Shown: piece by piece, positions 38,009-49,564 of the stretch | Numbering within the stretch: position 1 is the first letter of the stretch | Layout: each line of letters begins with the position of its first letter | DNA from: Epiperipatus broadwayi | Taxonomy: Eukaryota; Onychophora; Udeonychophora; Euonychophora; Peripatidae | DNA: 64,000 nt | Direction: 5' to 3' | Assembly (NCBI GenBank): GCA_028023455.1 | Contig: JAQFVV010000017.1 | Span: 620,001 to 684,000, forward strand | Translations under genes and position numbers: made by a program | Notes under the pieces: model-generated | Databases searched by the model: none | Told to the model about the DNA's origin: nothing | The model's input: only the letters and a program-made list of their open reading frames with translations

Positions 38009-40146
38009 AGGTATTTGTAAACTATTCACTGTACAGCCTGTGTTGGTACTGTTTCTGTGTAAAAACATTGCAATATAACATTACCGGGTCTACTTAGATT
38101 TATAAATACGGGTTTTTTTTGCAAGTTTTTATATTATATTTAGAAATACGGGTTTGGTTTAGATTTTTTTTAATAATAACAAATAAAACATCGGTATTTT
38201 TTTTTTAAAATAAAAATAAAAATGTCAATCGCGGTATTTTTAAATTTTTAAAAAAAAAAAGGTTTTGTTACATTCTGTGGATTTATTTATTTATCTTTTT
38301 TTAGAATCATACAAGTTTGTTAAAGATTTTCTGTTTTATTTTTCATAACAAATAAATCCTCTGTCTTTTTTTTCTTTTTTAACAAAAATTAGGTCAGGTT
38401 AATTTTTAAAATATACTTAACGTGCTGTTTATTGATTTAGAACAACAACAAAAAACATGTTTTTGCTTCTAAACGGAATGAATATATATGGAAAAAGAAG
38501 AATTATTTTTTACAAAAAAAAAATCAATCAATCAAGAGTTTTCCAACAAACTCCACCGTCCCTTTTTAACACTGTCATTCTGGGTGTTAATTACATGATT
38601 TACAGATAAAAATAATCGCAAACAAAACACAAATTGCTTACATAAAATAAATTTATTAAACAAATATGACAACTAAATAAACTGTAATGAATGTTCAAAC
38701 ATTTTAAGAAGTAATACAACTTGTTAGTGAGTTTGGAGATGGGTGGATGGTCATTTCCTTCAAAATGGCTTGGAAAATGTCATCGTCCTTGTGAACACGC
38801 CTCCAAATGAACTCAGCTAAATAATTTTGGAGATATTTGCGTGCCATGCTGTGGTGTTTCTTTATTCTGCCACTTAAGTATATCCCAAAACCTCTCGATG
38901 GTCTGAATGTGAGCTCCTGGTGTGGGGTCCACGAAATTGTAACGATGGTTAACGGTGACATGTGTAAACCCTGCTGCCTTAATATCAGTAGTCCTATAAC
39001 CCTTCCAACAGTCTGAGTAGATGGTAGATCCGGACTTGATGTTTTCACAGATGGCGTTGAGAATGGTGGCAGCTGAGTGACAGGGGACAGCAGTTGCAAA
39101 ACATTCACCTATCTCCCAACATATGCCTCCATAGATCCACTGCTGTGGAAGGATCCTTCCCTGGTTGTTCTTTCGCTGGGAAAAAAGCGTCTCATTCACC
39201 TCCATGATGAGTCCAGGTCCACCTATTTGGCAGCAAGGGTGGGACAACAGGCTCAGAGCACAGAGCTCTCTCAAAGCATTGGTCCAGTGAATGACTGCTG
39301 GTTTGGACAGTTGCAGGTCATCTCTGGCATGCCCAATGCTCACTTGTTCACGACTCCATAAATAGACAAGCCACAACGCTTTTCCAAAACACATTTTCGA
39401 GCCCTCAAACCATGTACCCTTGCGAATAGACATGGTTCGCCTGCAGGCATGTGAGTAGCATACAAACTGCCAAGTCCGCTGTGTGAGATTCATCGATTTT
39501 CCACATTCACATGTAATGGCATGCGGCAGGATCTTTTTCACTTGCAGAAATGCAACTGCCTCACTTTCTCTGTTTGGGACATCCCACAAATGGAATAACG
39601 TGGTAGACATTTTGTTATTGTTTTTCAACTCTCGTCCGAATCACGACAGAAATGGTATTTTTCCGCAAACAACTCCAATCGTCTGCCAGAGAGCTTGAGA
39701 AATTATTTTTTTCCTTTTTTGACACACAAAAAAAAAAAAAAATTAGCAAAAAAAATAAGTTTTGACAAATATCATTCATATGCTGATAATTATTAGCCCG
39801 CAAAAATATTTCAGTTGGGAAATAAAGAAAATCATAAACATCAACAAATAAACACTTGAAAAAGATGAAAATTCTCAACTCTCATATTAAATTCGAGACA
39901 CAATACTAATTTTGTCAATATGCATAGGAATTCAACCCGCAATGAAATCAACGGCAAACTATATGATCATAGTATTGTTAGTAGACGTAGTGTTATGAAT
40001 GCGGAAGAATTGCCATGTATTATAAACACTACATACGATCACTCGTATATTAGCCGTATGTTCGGCCGCGAAAGCGGTATAATTCTGTGTATTTACACAG
40101 AAACAGCGCCAACACAGGCTGTACAGTGAATAGTTTACAAATACCT
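38009..40146 (-). mobile_element. Merlin (IS1016/ISXO2) transposon, near complete
   Basis: Terminal inverted repeats of about 38 bp start aggtatttgtaaactattc on the left and read the same from 40146 on the minus strand, ending near ctgtgttgg. Flanks share aagatt (38003-38008 and 40147-40152). The inverted sister copy of element B has the empty site (acaagattataatg near 41770), showing exactly what was inserted. It carries one transposase gene on the minus strand. Confidence 0.9.
38704..39628 (-). pseudogene. ISXO2-like (Merlin) transposase, frameshifted
   Basis: Minus-strand ORF from the ATG at 39628: an N-terminal zinc-ribbon-like part (CECGKSMNLTQRTWQFVC...HACRR), then TWFEGSKMCFGKAL, then the ISXO2/DDE catalytic domain with IMEVNETLFS, YSDCWKGY, VNHRYNFVDPTPGAH and IERFWDILK. 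The family's first catalytic acid lies in a VEIDE-type motif; here it reads EVNE, Asn for Asp (one G-to-A change). After ILKWQN the frame is lost and continues one frame over, about 38850-38880 down to 38704 (KHHSMARKYLQ...EFIWRRVH). Two defects make this copy probably inactive, though it is otherwise well preserved, hence fairly young. Plus-strand frames here are shadows. Confidence 0.9.
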
Positions 40147-40965
40147 AAGATTATAATGTAAATTTGTTCAAACATTGTGCGTGTTAATTTTGCATTTTAA
40201 ATCACATTCTGTTTTGTTTTTTAAAAAAGAACGTAATCAATTATTAATCATTTAGTGTCTGCAAGTTTATTTTTAAAAGATGAGTAATGTCAGTGGGCAC
40301 AATTAAATTTGACAATTAAAAATTAAAATCTGATTTTTAATTGTAATTAACAATTTAAAAATTACGTAAGGCTACCTGAATTTAATGTGATGTGAAACGA
40401 AATTTGATTTTTAAACGGAATTGAAAATTAAAAAATTAAAGACAAAAATAAGAATTTAATTTTTAGTTGTTAGATTAATTACTAATTACGTTGTCACCAG
40501 AAAACCATTAACACAACATGAGAGTGAAGTTGGCGCTAGTTGTATTTCCTCTTATGAAGAATCTGATTTTTTACCAGTTTGCAAATGAACCTGTTTATCG
40601 GCAAATAGTGATAATAATTAAAATATGTATAAAAAAATGTAAATTACTGTACTGTAAATTAAGCGATAAAAATATATTGTTTTGATTTAAAATTAAATAT
40701 TATAGTTAAAAAAAGTTTGTCTTGTATCAATTTTTTTCAAATTTGTAATTTTTTATTAGTCATATTTTATTTTCTTATTTTTTTTTTGTGCGAATTTTAA
40801 AGTAATTTTACATTGGTGCTTTGCTTTTATGCGATTTTTGAAAAATCACAGTCCGTATCTTCCATTTTCAAGGTAAGTTACGTCTATTTTTGTGCGATTT
40901 CTTTTGTGCATGTTTTCTGAGGAACCTATCTACCACATAAAACGAGACCCAGGTGTACTTATATT

Positions 40966-42043
40966 AGATGTACTTATATTACACGATAGATAGGTTCCTC
41001 AAAAAACATGTGCAAAAGAAATCACACAAAAATAGACATAACTTACCTTGAAAAAGGGGGATATGGACTGTGATTTTTCAAAAATCGCATAAAAGCAAAG
41101 CACCAACGTAAAATTACTTTAAAATTCACGCAAAAAAAAAAAAATAAGGAAATAAAATATGACTAATAAAAAATTTCAAATTTGAAAAAAATTGATACAA
41201 GACAAACTTTTTTTAACTATAATATTTAATTTTAATCAAAACAATATATTTTTATGCATAATTTACAGTAACTTACATTTTTTATGCACGTTTTAATTAT
41301 TATCGTTATTTGCCGATAAACAGGTTCGTTTGCAAACTGGTAAAAAATCAGATTCTTCACAAGAGGAAATACAACTAGCGCTAACTTCACTCTCATGTTG
41401 TGTTAATGGTTTTCTGATGACAACATAATTAGTAATTAATCTAACAACTAAAAATTAAATTCTTATTTTTGTCTTTGATTTTTTAATTTTTAATTCCGTT
41501 TAAAAATCAAATTTCGTTTCACATCACATTAATTTCAGGTCACCTAAAGTAATTTTTAAATTGTTAATTACAATTAAAAATCAGATTTTAATTTTTAATT
41601 CTCAAATTTAATTGTGCCCACTGCTATTACTCACCTTTTAAAAATAAACTTGCGGACACTAAATGAATAATAATTGATTACGTTCTTTTTTAAAAAGCAA
41701 AAACAGAATGTGATTTAAAATGCAAAATAACATGCACAATGTTTAAACAAATTTACATTATAATCTTGTAAAATTTAATGTGGGTATACATAAAATGTGG
41801 AAATCATGATTTTAATTTCATTACTGCATAAAATCTTACTATTATAAAGCACTGAAAATATTGAAATTACTAAGATGAAAGTTGAATTCCAATAATGTGC
41901 TATTACTTTCAATATGACATAAGTGCGTGGAATTTATTATTTAAAGTAATAGCGCATTATCGGAGTTCGACTTCCGAAGAAACATGAATCGCGTAACTTC
42001 AAAATCGCGTTAAATAAATCTGTGTAAAACGAGACCCAGGTGC
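40966..42043. mobile_element. TIR element B, copy 3 (inverted)
   Basis: This is the reverse complement of copy 2 without the Merlin insertion, starting near gataggttcctc and ending aaaacgagacccaggtgc. The starting TIR is truncated: the expected acctgggtctcgttttatg is replaced by a short direct repeat gtacttatatta. Copies 2 and 3 form a very large palindrome. Confidence 0.85.
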
Positions 42044-42699
42044 ACAACTAAAACATCTTCAGCAAAATACAATGAATACATTTGCAAAGATTAATACAAA
42101 ATAACCCAACTATAATAAATAAACATAGTTATATGCAATATGGTAATCAAAGTTGCAATTTTTGAAATATAGTAAATAGTTATCAAATTCCAAGAATAAA
42201 TGTACATTAATCATGTTCAAAACATACATTGAATAATGGTTAATACAATGATAATAAAAACAATTACATGCAATATGATAACTGAAGTTGCAAATATTTT
42301 TTAATTATAGGAAATAAAGTACGAATAATATCTAATGAATAAACAGCAATAAAAACATTAAGTAGTTGACATCATTATAACTGAATTGTCTACGATTACT
42401 TTCAAAATTTAAGTCTAGCAGTGCCGATTGAATTTTCCTGGCTAAATGAGTATTAACACTGAAAACTTTATGCTTTTAAAATGATAAGGATATGTTTTTT
42501 ATCAATCTTAACAATAGACAGTATACAAGAATTGCCATAAATATCCTGGTCAGAAGTTAATCTGAGTCTACCAAAAATACTGTGCACAATATAATTTTGC
42601 AATACACTCACCCTACATAAAAATATCACAGTACTCTTTGTTTCCACAAAACCATTCTAAGCAATAATTTCATTACATAATAAAAAATTAAATTGATAT

Positions 42700-43560
42700 A
42701 ATTGAAAACATAGCTAATCAATATAAATTAATCAAGATTCTCTAAAATCAATAAATGCTTCCAAATAACTATAATTATCATCAGATGTAATATTACTACA
42801 GAATTCATATACTACTGTATGAACTACAAATGGAAATTTTTAAGTGAATATGAAGGGTATTTATAAGAAAAAAGAATGCACCGATATAAGCCAGTTACTA
42901 ATTAAAGCTAAATCATTATTAATTATTTATTCAAGAAGATCGTATAAAACAGCATCACAAGCCAAAAGAATATCATCAGCAAAATCGTAAATCACTGAGT
43001 CCAAAGGCAGAGCAGAAATATGATTTATATAAACCAATAATAATATAGTGCCAAAAATAGACTCTTATGGAACTCCATGATTAACCAATTTAAAATCGCT
43101 GCCCATACTATGAATGATTACATTTTTTTTTTCTTTAACTTAATCGTGAAGAAGGTACCTCTAAAACCATATGAATATAAACAGTGTAGAAGAGTTGGAT
43201 GATGAACAGTCAAATTCTTTAGATAAATCCAAATACATAGCCACAATCTTAAAACCATTTACCACTAAAAATGCTGAATTATGTATGTCTATAAAGTGCA
43301 TCCAAATATTCTTTCCGGCAACAAAACCTAATTAGGGTATAGAAGTCACTTTATGCATATTCAAGAGTGACATCTTATCTTTGAATATCATCTCAAATAA
43401 TTTAGCTATAACAGAGATGATTGAAATGGGCCTATAATTATCAATAAATAATAAATCACCCATTTTAAGACGTTAGCATCAACTTTTCAATACTCACTAA
43501 ACATGCTAGCAGACAAAGGAAGATCAAATAAGTAAACTAAAATTAAGATTTAAAAAAAAA
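42700..43560 (-). pseudogene. Jockey/CR1-like LINE reverse transcriptase remnant
   Basis: Minus strand: NYRPISIISVIAKLFEMIF (43470-43410), AMYLDLSKEFDC (about 43240, motif A), then GVP, IFGTILLLVYINHISALP (about 43080-43010) and DFADDILLACDAVLYDLL (about 42990-42940, catalytic ADD intact). Stops and small frameshifts interrupt it. It is the downstream part of the LINE whose endonuclease end is at 46293-46511. Confidence 0.75.
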
Positions 43561-43739
43561 AACTTAGTATCTTTAACAATTTTTGAAGTTAAATTTTTTA
43601 AGCCAGAAGAGGAAATTCTTTTTGCACATTCAGTTATGATGACTTAGGGTCAGAAATATATGAGCAAAAGAAAGAATTAGAAATAGACCCCAAAGTGAAA
43701 GTTCCACTTGGTGCATATATAATCCTACAAAACTTGTAC

Positions 43740-45190
43740 TGTTCAAGTTAATATGAAAAGGTAAATATAATGCAATAAGGTTCAAGAGAACTGAGCTAAC
43801 TTTTGCCAGGTTGCTACCAGAATTATAGTGTTAACACTAACTGCATCATTAAAAATATGTATATATTGTGGCAAAGATCAATATGCAAATAAAGCACAAT
43901 ATGTAAATTAGATATTCCATTTTTTTTTGGTCAGTGGGATGCAGAAATCCTATTAATGGAATGAGGAGGGGAAAAAGATATGTCCTGTAGCCTGCTCATG
44001 GTCAAAAAAGATTGATTTATTTGCATGATCTGACTTCACTTTATTATCTAAATATGTGTGCAGGGTGACTCATTGATCTATTAGTGTAAGATCCTCCATA
44101 ATATACCGAGTTACAAGCTGGGACAGGGCATAAAATTTTATATATAATCTATGGGACATGTTAGATGGAATTCTGTCCTTAGTGTTGTTTAAAAGGTTGT
44201 TGATTAGAGTGGGCGATCTGAATCTCAATCTGAAAGTGTCCACGCAGATCTTTCACACACTCATTGTCATATGGGGAATGTTCAGTAGCTTATCCATGAT
44301 TTAACTGTGTCAACAGTGTCAGCTATGTTGTCAGTGTTATTTTAAAATTTTTTAAACGTTTTTATTAGTTTATTATAGCTATTGCCAATATTTGTTAAAT
44401 CCCTTATGTATGAATCAATGTTAATTTTTCTATCAACCTCATATTTGCATAATAACTTGTTTCTATGTAAAAACTTTTCAGGTCTGCCAATTTATGTTCT
44501 AATGGAGCATGACACCGCTTATTTGGATTGGTTTCACTTTCATTTTATAATCAAGCTCATCCCTGTTTTTTTGGACATATATATCTAGAAAATTTATACT
44601 TTGGTTATTATCTTCATTTTCAACAGTTCAATCCAGAGGTGATGTTTTATTCATTTCCAGACCTATATTGTTAATTTCTGAGGTGCATGTGAATACGTTG
44701 CCTAGGTATCTCATATAAATGTCATTATTTGCAGGGACCAAATATTTTGGGTAAAATGTTGTTTTCGAATTTTGAAAGAACAATGCTAATAACAATGCCA
44801 CTCAGTGGGAATCACATGGACCATCCACACATCATTTTATAAAATTTTCTATTGGCAATAGCTACAATTTTATTATGTAACCAATTTAATTATAAATTCT
44901 ATTTTGTAATGATTATAATTATTTTGCTGCAAAACGTCCTGTGTAATGCCCATAGAAAGATCATGAGGCACTGATCCATAAAGCTTCTTGACATCTAATG
45001 ATGCTAACCGATAGTTATTTATTAACTTTAATGTTTTTAATTCTTTCCACTCGCTCAAATGATGACTTAATGGCATAGGAGTCGAATCTAAAGTCTTCAC
45101 TTAACCAGTCAGCAATTTTCTTAGCTGCCTTAAAACAATATGTGCTAGTGAAGTCAATCATCAATCTGAGTGGCTGCCTTCTTTGTGTAA
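43740..45190 (-). pseudogene. Penelope-like element, RT and GIY-YIG remnant
   Basis: Minus strand: RLASLDVKKLYGSVPHDL (about 45010-44955, Penelope RT motif A), MCGWSM.FPLSGIVISI (about 44850-44790), YLGN where YVDD is expected (about 44710), NFLDIYVQK (about 44590) and later CNSVYYGGSYTNRS (about 44115-44070), the start of a GIY-YIG-like endonuclease. Frames shift and the catalytic Asp pair is lost, so it is dead. Confidence 0.65.
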
Positions 45191-45835
45191 CTTAATATTT
45201 GCAAATATACGAGGTAATGTTGCAGCAGAAGGGTACTTCGCAAGATGCTTGGCACGCATGCACATCTTATTACATAATTTTCACAAAATATTAGATACAA
45301 ATTTATTTTTGCAAATTATATCGAAAATTTCATGCCCTGCCCCGGCTCGTAACTCTGTATGTTATGGGGAATCTCATGCTAATAGATCAACGAGAGTCAT
45401 CCAGCACACATATTTATATAATAAAGTGAAGTCAAATCATGACTATAAATGAATCTTTTTTGATCATGAGCAGGCTATGGGAAATATCTTTTCACCTCTA
45501 ATGTTAAAACAATATGGACAGAAAGGGATGATAGAAAAAATATAAAGAAATGTGGGCTATTGCTAGGGGTCCTCATTTCATTAATAGAAAAGATTCCTGC
45601 ATCCCATTGTCAAAGAAATGAAACATCTAATTTGTATACTATGCTTTATTTGCATATTGATCTTTGCCACAGTATATACATATTTATAATGACACAGTTA
45701 GTGTTAACACTATCATTCTGGCAGCAACCTGCCAAAAGTTAGCCCAGTGCTCTTCAGTCTTATTGTATTATGTTTACCTTTTCATATTAACTTGAACAGA
45801 TTTTGTATGATTACATATATTATGAAAAGTATATA
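45190..45835 (+). pseudogene. Penelope-like 3' end, opposed copy
   Basis: The plus strand repeats the last 600 bp of the minus-strand unit: ARNSVCYGESHANRSTRV, KSNHDYK, FDHEQAMGNIF and an end in cttttcatattaacttgaac (complement of gttcaagttaatatgaaaag at 43741). Tail-out opposed pairs like this are usual for Penelope-like insertions. Confidence 0.65.
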
Positions 45836-46292
45836 AATTTTCAATATTTACATAATTATTGTGGCATATATATAAAGAAAGTATTAAACAATCAGGCACT
45901 TATTTTTCATTGCATTATACTTCTAATATATTGTCATTATTTTTAATGAAATTAATTTGATTAGAGAATTTTTGTAGTCAAAGAATTAATTATTTTCAAT
46001 TTCACAGAAGTATTTTTGCTGTAAGGAAATTTCATACATAATAATTAATTTAGCTTTTTTTAATATCAAACTTAATTTTTTTATTTAACTGCTTCAAGAT
46101 AATCAAATTATCAATCATTTTATATGCTTTTTCAAATTAATTTTTTAATTAACTAATATGTTATCCATGGAAAATGCTTCTTGTTATTACTAGGCATTTA
46201 GTATGATTATTTCAATTATCAATTAAAGAAATACAAATATTTTGAAGTTATGAAAAAGCCATGTGTATATTATTCAAGTCAAGAAAACAATC
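45836..46292. other. LINE linker or spacer
   Basis: No motif is readable. By position it is the region between endonuclease and reverse transcriptase of the interrupted LINE. Confidence 0.4.
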
Positions 46293-46511
46293 TCAGTGTT
46301 GAATGTATAATAAATTAATTAATTTAATATATGATAGTTTATTACCATATAAATAGATTCCTGAATTATTATAAACTGCAGTCAATTTCATAATTTCAGG
46401 ATGATCTGTAGAGGCTAAATCCGATAAGCTAGATTCATAATTAAAATACTGATCAAGTCTAACAAATATATAATCAACTAAAGATTTTCCAGTTGGTGTT
46501 ACAAGCATAGA
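46293..46511 (-). pseudogene. LINE endonuclease C-terminal fragment
   Basis: Minus-strand frame MLVTPTGKSLVDYIFVRLD...LSDLASTDHPEIMKLT resembles the end of the APE-type endonuclease of Jockey/CR1 LINEs (TxxG...DyIfv...SDHxPI). Same strand and order as the reverse transcriptase at 42.7-43.6 kb. Subtracting the Penelope pair between them leaves about 0.65 kb, a normal linker, so both belong to one interrupted element. Confidence 0.6.
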
Positions 46512-47384
46512 TAAAAAATTTACCTAATTAAAATACTATATAATAAATATGTTTCCTTAATTTGTTATTAGTAACTAGTTTTTAATTTTGTTTATACTAT
46601 AATCTTAATTTATAATTGCATATTATATGTATAAAAAGTATCTGCGTTATATATGTATATGTTAAAAAGTATTTTGTTGCAGTTCAATAAATTATATATT
46701 TAATCCCAATTAAAATTATTAGCAAGCATGTTCTGTTATATGCTATGTATAATCTACATAAGAAGGCTTGGAATAAAATGTGTTGGATATTGTGGCTTCA
46801 CTGTAATTTTCAAAACAAATACAAATTAAAAGTTAAGAAAATAAAATTGTAGAAGTGTCTTAAAATAAGAAGGATGCAGAAAGTATAAATTTCGATAGTG
46901 TTTAATTACAGAAAATCTTCAACAACATAAAAGATAATGAATATGCTTAAATTCACATTAACTAGAACTATTAATCACATGGCATTAATTATAAATATAT
47001 AATAAAATTGACTCAAACTAAATTTTACGTACACTTAAAATAAAATGCTATATAAAAATAAAACACAATTACTATAAAAGATAGTTCATCATTACGATTA
47101 AAAATTTTGAAACATCAGTTCATGTAAAAGTTAAAACAGTATCCAAAAAATTATTTGTGTGGAAATAACAAAATAAAAGTATACTTAAATAGAGAAGGAT
47201 AGCTAAAGTTTTGAAAGTAGAATAGATTTTTGATTTGGGAATTCAGTGCAGATATCTTTATCATGCTAGTGCTATCAGCAGGATATACAAAGTAGTAGCA
47301 TATGATATATGTGAACAAAATTTTTATTTCATATATTTAATAAATTATATTAAATAACTTTAATTTTTATTAGCAGTTTATAAA

Positions 47385-47905
47385 CTAAAGATTAGCCTTT
47401 CAAGCTAACGTACATGCGCTTTTTACAAATGTTAATAATAAATGAATACTTTCATTTCCAACACAAGATAAAGTCTTTGCGAATGAATAAATGAATCCAC
47501 TTATTCATTCAACCCAAATGCTTATATATGGGCAAATCTTAAGTACTGAATATGAAAGCATGAGGATAAATCAATCACTTTAAATTACCATTTACTATGT
47601 CTGAATGAATGATGTCAACAAAATTATCTAGAATTTACGAAACGTCACTCTAGATAATTTCGTTGATGTCATTCATTCAGACATAGTAAACAGTAATTTA
47701 AAGTGATTGATTTATCCTCACGCTTTCATATCCAGCACTTAAGATTTGCCCATATATAAGCATTTGGGTTGAATGAATAAGTGGATTCATTTATTCGTTC
47801 GCAAAGACTTTATCTTGTGTTGGAAATGAAAGTATTCATTTATTATTATTAACATTCGTAAAAAGCGCATGTACCTTAGCTTGAAAGGCTAATCTTTAGT
47901 TTATT
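47385..47905. repeat. Long palindrome, ~250-bp arms
   Basis: Arms begin aaagattagcctttcaagct and end with the complement agcttgaaaggctaatcttt. Internal blocks such as cccaaatgcttatatatggg, gtctgaatgaatgatgtcaa and ttatctaga match almost base for base. The spacer is about 15 bp (tttacgaaacgtcac). No coding content. Confidence 0.92.
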
Positions 47906-48319
47906 ACAATTTATAAACATAGAGCTATATAAATAAATGGCTCATTAGCAGTTTATATGTAATCATGTGAGAAAAAAACTAAAACATTCAGAAATGCTAA
48001 TTTTCTTGCACTCAACCATGAATAGATGTTTTAAAAACAGAAGTGAATCACTTATGCATAGAGTTTATTATTTAGAAACCAATACCTATTGATCATGCTT
48101 AATCCAGAACATGATTCTATTGTCAGTCTGATAATTCAAATCACAAAGTATTAGTATAAATTTAATTTATGTATCATAAGAAAGAGATAGTATCTCATTT
48201 TTAACTATGCATGTCTTTGAATTATCTTAGTTTTGAATATCCGTATTAAATTTTTATTAGTGATTCATATAAATATTTGAAATACAGCCACTTCACATAC
48301 CTGGAGCCTAATTGTAAAT

Positions 48320-48580
48320 ATAGGGGATTTGAACTCAGACTTTCAAGCACCCTTATATCCATACCATCTCATACCATTGATACACATGACCATATATATA
48401 TATTGATGTGTGGGAGATGATAATCTGGAGCAACTGATGAGTGCTGGTTTAACACAAAATATGTTATTGGTGATTGTTTATTCTTTCTACATGTATGTGA
48501 TCATGTGTATCAGTGGGTATGAGATGGTATGGATAGCTGAAGAGTGCTTGAAAGTCTGGGTTCAAATCCCCTATAGTGAT
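48320..48580. mobile_element. Foldback element A, short copy
   Basis: Left end ggggatttgaactcagactt, right end gtctgggttcaaatcccc, with caactgatgagtgctggtt inside. The centre found in the other copies is missing. The long open frame crossing it (to 48799) is an artefact of the repeat. Confidence 0.8.
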
Positions 48581-49375
48581 TTATATCTCATCATTTGGGA
48601 GAAAAAGAAAACATTGAAACACGTGCTATTTGTATTATCAGGGGAGTGCAAGCAAATTAATATCACTAGCGCATCTCTGAATGTTTCATTTTTTGCCACA
48701 CAATTACATATAAATTGCATTTTACATATTACAGATATTCAAAATTTATTTAATTCAAAGTTGTGGGTAGTTAAAAATGAGATAATGTCATTCATGTGAT
48801 GTATAGAATTAAATTTGTGCTAATACTTTGTCATTTGAATTATCAGACTCACTATAGAATTCATGTCCTGGATTAAACATGGGCAGTAGCTGTTGATTTA
48901 CACAATAATAAGCTGTAGGCATATGTAATTCACCTATGCTTTTAAAACATCTATTGACAGATAAATGCAAGCAAATTAATACTAATAGTGCGTATCTGAA
49001 TGTTTTGGTTTTCTCCCAAATGATTAAATAACTTTAAGAAAAATAATATATGCTTCATGATATAGTATTTTTCAAACATTATTAATTATGCATTTGACAA
49101 TAAATTATTAAATTACTTCAAAACTTTCTGTGTTTTGGAGATTGCCATTTTTTAATATAATATACTTACTGGACACATAAAAGAACCATTTTATGAGATA
49201 TATGGTAATTAGACTGTACTGTTGTAAATATTCTAATCCATAAAATTTTAGAAGTTAATTTTTAGTAAGATATTTTTAAATTGTTATCAAAAGAATAGAT
49301 TACTTTATTACACAATATAAAAGAAATTCATACTGTGACCCCCAGATTATATGTAAAAAATATGATTCTTTTTAG

Positions 49376-49564
49376 ATATTAGAACCTCGTATTGACAATA
49401 TTTCTAGACAGTTCTTATGGGCCCAATGGGATATGATGAATCAGTGTTTGTATTTTATTCATTTTCGTTCTACAACAGATCATAACAATTACACTGAACC
49501 AAGCATTTTTAAACCAAAGCTTGCCTGCTTACAGTTCCATGATAATCTGCCATTTGAAACTGTT
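49376..49564 (+). CDS. GSAP: GSAP homologue, conserved exon with WAQWD motif
   Basis: This is the exon that identifies the gene. It has 63 open codons in phase 0 at both ends, between tttttag and gtaagt. The peptide begins ILEPRIDNISRQFLWAQWD and continues through NQCLYFIHFR to KLACLQFHDN. Vertebrate GSAP has LPRDRIAEDFVWAQWDMSEQ, then RLYYIDL and LKCIQFY at the same spacing, so the match is strong and collinear. An insertion of about 15 residues (TTDHNNYTEPSIFK) lies between the YFIHFR and LACLQF strands. The continuation (VPLD...SLSNSG in vertebrates) was not found downstream in the window, so the next exon is either beyond 64 kb or too diverged to see. Confidence 0.9.

Larger units (their letters stand above)
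37679..40957. mobile_element. TIR element B, copy 2, interrupted by Merlin
   Basis: It starts cacccgggtctcgttttacg and ends aaaacgagacccaggtgta. Removing the Merlin insertion at 38009-40146 leaves about 1.14 kb that matches the inverted copy at 40970-42043 along its length. It contains the ctccgataatgcgctatt hairpin at 37805-37900. Confidence 0.85.

Noticed and set aside
39077-39361. Plus-strand 94-codon frame
   Set aside because: Antisense shadow of the Merlin transposase ORF.
48410-48799. 129-codon open frame on the plus strand
   Set aside because: Its first half is the inverted arm of foldback element A, and the rest has AT-driven composition with no family resemblance.
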